Assembly: GCF_001006305.1 (NCBI RefSeq)
Contig: NZ_LBHJ01000020.1
Coordinates: 682,001-746,000, forward strand
Source: Silvibacterium bohemicum
Lineage (GTDB): Bacteria > Acidobacteriota > Terriglobia > Terriglobales > Acidobacteriaceae
Length of the DNA stretch: 64,000 nt
Direction: 5' to 3'
The notes beneath the pieces are model-generated. The model worked only from the letters and a program-made list of their open reading frames with translations. It was not told where the DNA came from and made no database searches. The position numbers were made by a program, and so were the translations under genes. Each line of letters starts with the position of its first letter. Position 1 is the stretch's first letter. This document shows positions 59,726 through 64,000 of this stretch, piece by piece.

Positions 59726-59730
59726 ATGAT

Positions 59731-61272
59731 TTATCGCTCCGGCTCGACTTCGATGGCGTTGATGAGCGGATAATTTTCCACCGGCGCGAATTGAAGCTCC
59801 AGCATGCCATGGGCGGTCGGCTTGATTCCGTCGAATGTCATCACTGTCACTCCCTCCTTTTCTTTCCGCAGGATGTCGAAGTTGCTTAAAAGCGTTTCCC
59901 CGTTGCAGTAGACATCGAACTGCCGGCTGCCGATTCCGCCGGGGCCGCCGTTCGTGCTGCCGAACCATCCTTCGGAGAAATACAGGCGCAGCCTGTATTC
60001 CTCACCCGGAACGACGGGGATCAAGTAGCGGAAATGGCCGTATCGCTCCCATTCGAAGATCTTAGGATCAGCGACTTTGGGCAGGTTATCCGGATGGAAG
60101 GTTCTTCTTCCGCCCTCAAAAAAGAACTCCGGACCCCAGACATTCCCCGAACTGTCTCGAACGACTGCTGGTCCCGCGAGCATGCGCAGGGGCGCGCCGC
60201 CCTTGGAGCGGGATGGTGTGAGCTCGACGGCATTGACGAAGGCGCCATCGGACAGGAAATTCAGATGGATGGTGCCGTCGCTTAAGGGATGAATTCCCGC
60301 ATAGGCCTTCCCAATCGCGATGTCCGCTCCACCCGCCTCATCCACCACGTCGATGGCTTCGGCGCGCCGATCGTTGATTGAAAAGTCCACCTGCCGCGCC
60401 GCCTCTTTGTCGCCGGCCGTATCGGCAAAGAGCAGCTTGATCTGGTATTCGCCCGGCGGCGCTGGAATTCTGCACTGGAATTTGCCTTCCCGGCCTTCGC
60501 GAAAGATGACGGGGTCGTCGGTGCCCTGAATCTCCTGCTCGGTGTGCGCAAACGCAGTGCCTCCCGTGCAGTACCGCTCGGCCAGCCATTCCTGCCCCGC
60601 CGCGTCCAGATAAGGATGGGCCGCCGAGCCAAACCGCATGCGCAGAACGTCATCCAGACCCGCGGCGGCTTCCGGGACGGCAGCCGCCCGGCCGGCCAAG
60701 GCTGCATTGCGGCCTCGCATGTGAAGAAACACCGCGACCGCAGCGAAGAGAATCATCCCCGCCCCTGCACCCACCCAGACCAGGCGCAGCCCGGACCGTT
60801 TTCGCACGCCCTCCAGCACCGAGGCGGGCTCATTCTCCTCGGACGATGACTCGAAGAATGGAAACGTGGGCAGAGAAGACTCCATCGCTTGCAGCTCGGC
60901 AGAGGTGCCCTGCTCCGGCGGCTTCCGCTCAAAGGTCGGCACGTACTTGCCTGCGGGAAGCTGCATCTGAACCGGGTGGCTCGAGCCCTCCGCTGCGTAA
61001 TACTGCTCCAACTTTTTTCTGAGCGCGTGAGCACTCACGCGAACGATCGTGTCCGATTGGGGATCGAAGCGCTCTGACCGGTGAAGCGCCTGCACGGCGA
61101 TGTTGTATTCCTTGATCCCGTCAGAATTGCCTGCAAAATACTCCGCTACGACGTACTCGAGAAAATGCTGTAAGTTGGGCGCTTTCTTCAGAATTCCAGA
61201 ATCAAGAATGGCTTTGACTTCCTGCCGTTCTTCGTCCTCGGTAACGCGACTTTCCGGGTACGTCCAGGGCAT
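59731..61272 (-). CDS. Membrane protein with regulatory-type N-domain and two malectin domains
   Basis: The 513-residue protein has an N-terminal cytoplasmic domain (about 12-115; LQHFLEYVVAEYFAG, IKEYNIAVQALHRSERFDPQSDTIVRVSAHALRKKLEQYY, LPAGKYVPTF), a linker, one membrane helix (about 163-185) and two malectin-like carbohydrate-binding domains outside the inner membrane (about 205-355 and 362-513). The N-domain pattern is frequent in acidobacterial proteins, often before a membrane helix and sensor repeats; I infer a regulatory role but see no proven DNA-binding motif. The layout resembles CadC/ToxR one-component sensors with sugar-binding domains as sensor. Confidence 0.85.
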   Translation of the reverse strand: MPWTYPESRVTEDEERQEVKAILDSGILKKAPNLQHFLEYVVAEYFAGNSDGIKEYNIAVQALHRSERFDPQSDTIVRVSAHALRKKLEQYYAAEGSSHPVQMQLPAGKYVPTFERKPPEQGTSAELQAMESSLPTFPFFESSSEENEPASVLEGVRKRSGLRLVWVGAGAGMILFAAVAVFLHMRGRNAALAGRAAAVPEAAAGLDDVLRMRFGSAAHPYLDAAGQEWLAERYCTGGTAFAHTEQEIQGTDDPVIFREGREGKFQCRIPAPPGEYQIKLLFADTAGDKEAARQVDFSINDRRAEAIDVVDEAGGADIAIGKAYAGIHPLSDGTIHLNFLSDGAFVNAVELTPSRSKGGAPLRMLAGPAVVRDSSGNVWGPEFFFEGGRRTFHPDNLPKVADPKIFEWERYGHFRYLIPVVPGEEYRLRLYFSEGWFGSTNGGPGGIGSRQFDVYCNGETLLSNFDILRKEKEGVTVMTFDGIKPTAHGMLELQFAPVENYPLINAIEVEPER

Positions 61273-61639
61273 GGGGGGATATTCCTTTCGTAATCAAAAC
61301 GCGCATCAGTATACCCAAGGCCATCTGCGCCCGGCGATAGGTGCCTTAACAGCCCGACTAACTGTTAATGACTGAAGGAATACTCCGCAAATATAGGTCT
61401 CGATTTCTTGATCTTGAGAAGGCGACAGAAGTTACTTAAGTCAACGGAATCAATCGGATTCACCATCAATGAATCGCCATTTGGCGAATGAATCCTATGG
61501 CGCAGAACGAAGACCGGTGATATCCCGGGCGTTATCGGTGAATGAACCAGCACTTACTTGCCAGAAGACGCTCGGCTCTTCGAGTCTCCTGCCACCGCTC
61601 AGTAAGGAATGGATTTCCATCGGCGGCCAGGAGCTCGGA
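61273..61639. other. Divergent promoter region
   Basis: These 367 bases separate the malectin protein gene from the large secreted-protein gene. A 14-bp palindrome TCGCCATTTGGCGA lies at 61474-61487. A 62-residue minus-strand frame here has no motif and is not called. Confidence 0.55.
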
Positions 61640-64000
61640 ATGAATTCCCCCAACCCAAAAGAAACGCCAGAATTTTCCGCCTTTTCTCCGGAACGCGCCG
61701 ATGCGGATGTCCCAACAAGCGTACGGAAAAGCTCCCTTGCCGATGCGCAGCGCAGTATTCGCCAATCTGTATTCAGACGATCTGTCGCCAGCCGATTGAA
61801 ATCCACGATAGGCCTTACGGTGAGTTTCGTCGTGCTTTTGGCAAATTCCCATGCTGCCGTGGCTCAGAACTCCACGATCTTCGGCCCGAATGTGTACGTG
61901 TTCACGCCCAGCAACTCGGTTTCCTCGATCAACTCGACGCTCAACACGCTCAATGGAAACGCGCAGTTCAGCACTAGCCGCTATGCGGTGCTCTTTGCGC
62001 CCGGCACTTACACCGGTGTCGAAGCTGAGGTCGGATATTACGAGTCGGTGGCGGGGCTGGGAGAGACGCCGAGCGCCGTCACCATCAGCGATGGCTATCT
62101 GACTTCGAACCAGACTGACTCCAACGGCAACTTGACGACCAACTTCTGGCGCTCCATCGAAAATATGTACATCACCCCGCCCTCGGGCGACGTGCTGCAG
62201 TGGGGCGTCTCCCAGGGAGCAGCGTTCCGGCGCATGTATGTCAACGGCGCGATGGAGCTGACCAACACCTACTGCGGCGAGGCCAGCGGCGGCTTCATCA
62301 GCGATACGGTGATCACCGGGAACATCAATTCCTGCTCGCAGCAACAGTGGTACACGCGCAACAGCTCGATCGGCAGCTGGACGGGCAATCTGTGGAACAT
62401 GGTCTTCTCCGGAGTTTCGGGTGCGCCGGCGCAGAGCGTCCCCTTCGGCTCTGCCGATTCCTACACCACCCTCCCCACCACGCCAGTAAGCCGGGAAAAG
62501 CCCTTTCTCTACATGGATAGCAGCGGCAATTACTGGGTCTTCTCGCCTGCACTGAGAACAAATTCCACCGGCACCAGCTGGTCCGGCGGAGGGTTGGGCT
62601 CGGGAACTTCGCTGCCCATCAGCAGCTTCTTCATCGCAACTCCCACGAGCACGCTGGCTCAGATCAACGCCGCACTCGCCTCGGGACAGAACCTCATCCT
62701 GACACCCGGCATTTATCAGTACAGCGGATCCATCAACGTCACCAACGCGAACACCGTTGTCCTCGGCCTCGGCTACGCCAATCTCGTTCCGCAATCGGGC
62801 ACAGCCGCGATCAGCATCGCTGATGTGGGTGGAGTACAGATCGCCGGTCTGCTGATCGATGCCGGGCCGGTGAACTCGCCGGTGCTCTTCCAAGTAGGCG
62901 TGGCGGGCGCCTCGCGCATGAGCCATGCGTCCAATCCCACCTCCATCAGTGATACCTACTTCCGCATCGGAGGAGCCGTATCCGGAACCGCGACCGAGAG
63001 CATGGAAATCGACAGCGACAACGTGATTCTCGACAATATCTGGGCCTGGCGCGCCGACCACGGACAGACTCCCGTCGGTTGGACGGTGAATGTCGGCGAG
63101 AACGGCCTGGTGGTGAACGGAGACAATGTCACCGCGCTCGGCCTCGCGGTCGAGCACTACGAGCAAAACCAGGTGGTGTGGAACGGCCAGGGCGGCGAAA
63201 CCATCTTCTACCAGAGCGAGATGCCATATGACGTCCCGAGCCAATCCGCATGGATGGATGGCAGCGTCGACGGCTATGCCTCATACTATGTTTCTCCTTC
63301 CGTCACCACGCATACCGCCTATGGGCTTGGTGTCTATTCCTACTTCGATCAGGGCGTCGCCATTGTCGCGAACAGCGGAATCTCGGTTCCGGTGGCGACG
63401 GGCGTCACGGTCACCGATGCGGTGACCGTCTTCCTCTCAGGCAGCGGGCAGATCACCTACACCATCGCCTCCGATAGCCCCACCGTCGATAACGCGGGCA
63501 CCACCGCCGACTCGGCCTCGTACATCAGCTATGTGACCTCGTACGGAGGCTCGGGTGGAAGCTGCGCCGCGGCTCCCACCACTCCCGCAGCTCTTTCCGC
63601 GAATGCAACTTCTGCAAGCCAGATCGGTCTTAGCTGGAGCGCCAGCACGGCTGGATCGGGCTGTACTGTAAGCTACAACGTCTATCGCAGCACAACCTCG
63701 GGATTCACGCCTGCGGCGGGCAATCAGATCGCTTCCGGCCTTTCCTCTGCCTCTTACCAGGACTCCGGCCTGACTGGCTCGACGACCTACTACTACATCG
63801 TCGAGGCGGCAGACGGCGCAGGAAGTTCAACCGCTTCGGCGCAGGCCAGCGCAACGACGGAAGGCAGCACCAGCTGCAATGCGGTGCCATCCGCGCCGGG
63901 AGGTTTGACGGCGGCGGCATCCTCCGCAAGCGCGATCGGGTTGAGCTGGAGCGGAGTCATGCCTCCCTCGAACTGCACCATCACTACGTACAACGTTTTC
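61640..64000 (+). CDS. Large secreted protein with fibronectin III repeats, 3' end outside window
   Basis: The frame is open from ATG 61640 to the end of the window; 787 residues are visible. AGGAG stands 6 bases before the ATG. A hydrophilic leader of about 52 residues precedes a signal-peptide hydrophobic segment (about 56-72, cleavage near VAQ at 74-76); a TTG at 61796 would give a shorter, more ordinary signal peptide. Residues about 77-640 contain beta-helix-like repeats with TNFWRSIENMYITPPSGDVLQWGVSQGAAFRRMYVNG, a pattern I associate with bacterial proteins annotated as coagulation-factor-5/8-type or adenylyl-cyclase-like secreted proteins. A fibronectin III domain (about 644-745) and the start of a second follow. 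It probably binds or cleaves a polysaccharide. Confidence 0.85.
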   Translation, partial: MNSPNPKETPEFSAFSPERADADVPTSVRKSSLADAQRSIRQSVFRRSVASRLKSTIGLTVSFVVLLANSHAAVAQNSTIFGPNVYVFTPSNSVSSINSTLNTLNGNAQFSTSRYAVLFAPGTYTGVEAEVGYYESVAGLGETPSAVTISDGYLTSNQTDSNGNLTTNFWRSIENMYITPPSGDVLQWGVSQGAAFRRMYVNGAMELTNTYCGEASGGFISDTVITGNINSCSQQQWYTRNSSIGSWTGNLWNMVFSGVSGAPAQSVPFGSADSYTTLPTTPVSREKPFLYMDSSGNYWVFSPALRTNSTGTSWSGGGLGSGTSLPISSFFIATPTSTLAQINAALASGQNLILTPGIYQYSGSINVTNANTVVLGLGYANLVPQSGTAAISIADVGGVQIAGLLIDAGPVNSPVLFQVGVAGASRMSHASNPTSISDTYFRIGGAVSGTATESMEIDSDNVILDNIWAWRADHGQTPVGWTVNVGENGLVVNGDNVTALGLAVEHYEQNQVVWNGQGGETIFYQSEMPYDVPSQSAWMDGSVDGYASYYVSPSVTTHTAYGLGVYSYFDQGVAIVANSGISVPVATGVTVTDAVTVFLSGSGQITYTIASDSPTVDNAGTTADSASYISYVTSYGGSGGSCAAAPTTPAALSANATSASQIGLSWSASTAGSGCTVSYNVYRSTTSGFTPAAGNQIASGLSSASYQDSGLTGSTTYYYIVEAADGAGSSTASAQASATTEGSTSCNAVPSAPGGLTAAASSASAIGLSWSGVMPPSNCTITTYNVF

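Noticed and set aside
61365-61553. A 62-codon minus-strand gene in the divergent promoter region
   Set aside because: No ribosome binding site, no motif, and it spans a palindrome likely to be regulatory.
1-64000. CRISPR array, prophage, tRNA or rRNA
   Set aside because: No regularly spaced identical repeats, phage structural genes, cloverleaf or rRNA sequence was recognised.

Overview
The window looks like chromosomal DNA of a soil-type member of the Acidobacteriota (family Acidobacteriaceae or a close relative). This is inferred from gene content: a 1145-residue Oar-like TonB-dependent receptor with an N-terminal carboxypeptidase-regulatory domain, an 'acidobacterial duplicated orphan permease' (ADOP) ABC permease, a DUF1501/DUF1800 pair, a futalosine-pathway radical-SAM enzyme, several secreted glycoside hydrolases, and GC-rich codon use throughout. 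No rRNA, tRNA, CRISPR array, prophage or transposase gene was seen.

Layout. 1-4.3 kb: end of a family 2 glycosidase, two small membrane proteins, a flavin disulfide reductase and a small transporter-like protein. 4.4-10.1 kb: mqnC, then a GntR-type regulator divergent from a fucose-like sugar set (lactonase, FucP-type permease, RbsD/FucU mutarotase) and a cupin. 10.3-14.2 kb: a glycerol operon glpK-glpD-glpF. 14.2-16.8 kb: a secreted GH3 glycosidase. 16.9-23.2 kb: a six-gene stressosome operon (rsbR-rsbS-rsbT, an RsbT/PP2C fusion, and two histidine kinases). 23.3-27.8 kb: a 287-bp non-coding inverted-repeat element abutting a DUF1501/DUF1800 pair. 28.3-30.8 kb: the ADOP permease.

30.9-40.6 kb holds five co-directional genes: LacI regulator, TonB-dependent receptor, family 2 enzyme with exo-beta-glucosaminidase-like catalytic residues, APC permease and PfkB sugar kinase. 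Together they look like a chitosan-oligosaccharide or glucosamine utilisation operon, with a perfect 18-bp operator-like palindrome in front of the receptor gene. 40.9-45.9 kb: 2-oxoacid:ferredoxin oxidoreductase (korAB), a DapA-like aldolase and a TPR protein. 46.3-51.7 kb: a complete tol-pal operon (tolQ-tolR-tolA-tolB-pal-cpoB). 51.9-55.4 kb: recN and a BlaR/BlaI-type peptidase-repressor pair. 55.9-59.7 kb: yebC, a PagL-type lipid A deacylase, formimidoyltransferase and an unrecognised secreted protein. 59.7-64 kb: a membrane protein joining a putative cytoplasmic regulatory domain to two malectin domains. It is divergent from a large secreted repeat/fibronectin protein that runs off the window.

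The points most worth following are the stressosome whose output appears to be rewired to histidine kinases, the putative aminosugar operon with its palindrome, the malectin-type membrane sensor with its divergent secreted neighbour, and the small inverted-repeat element that supplies a stop codon to the gene beside it. All functional statements are read from motifs and context; no database search was possible.
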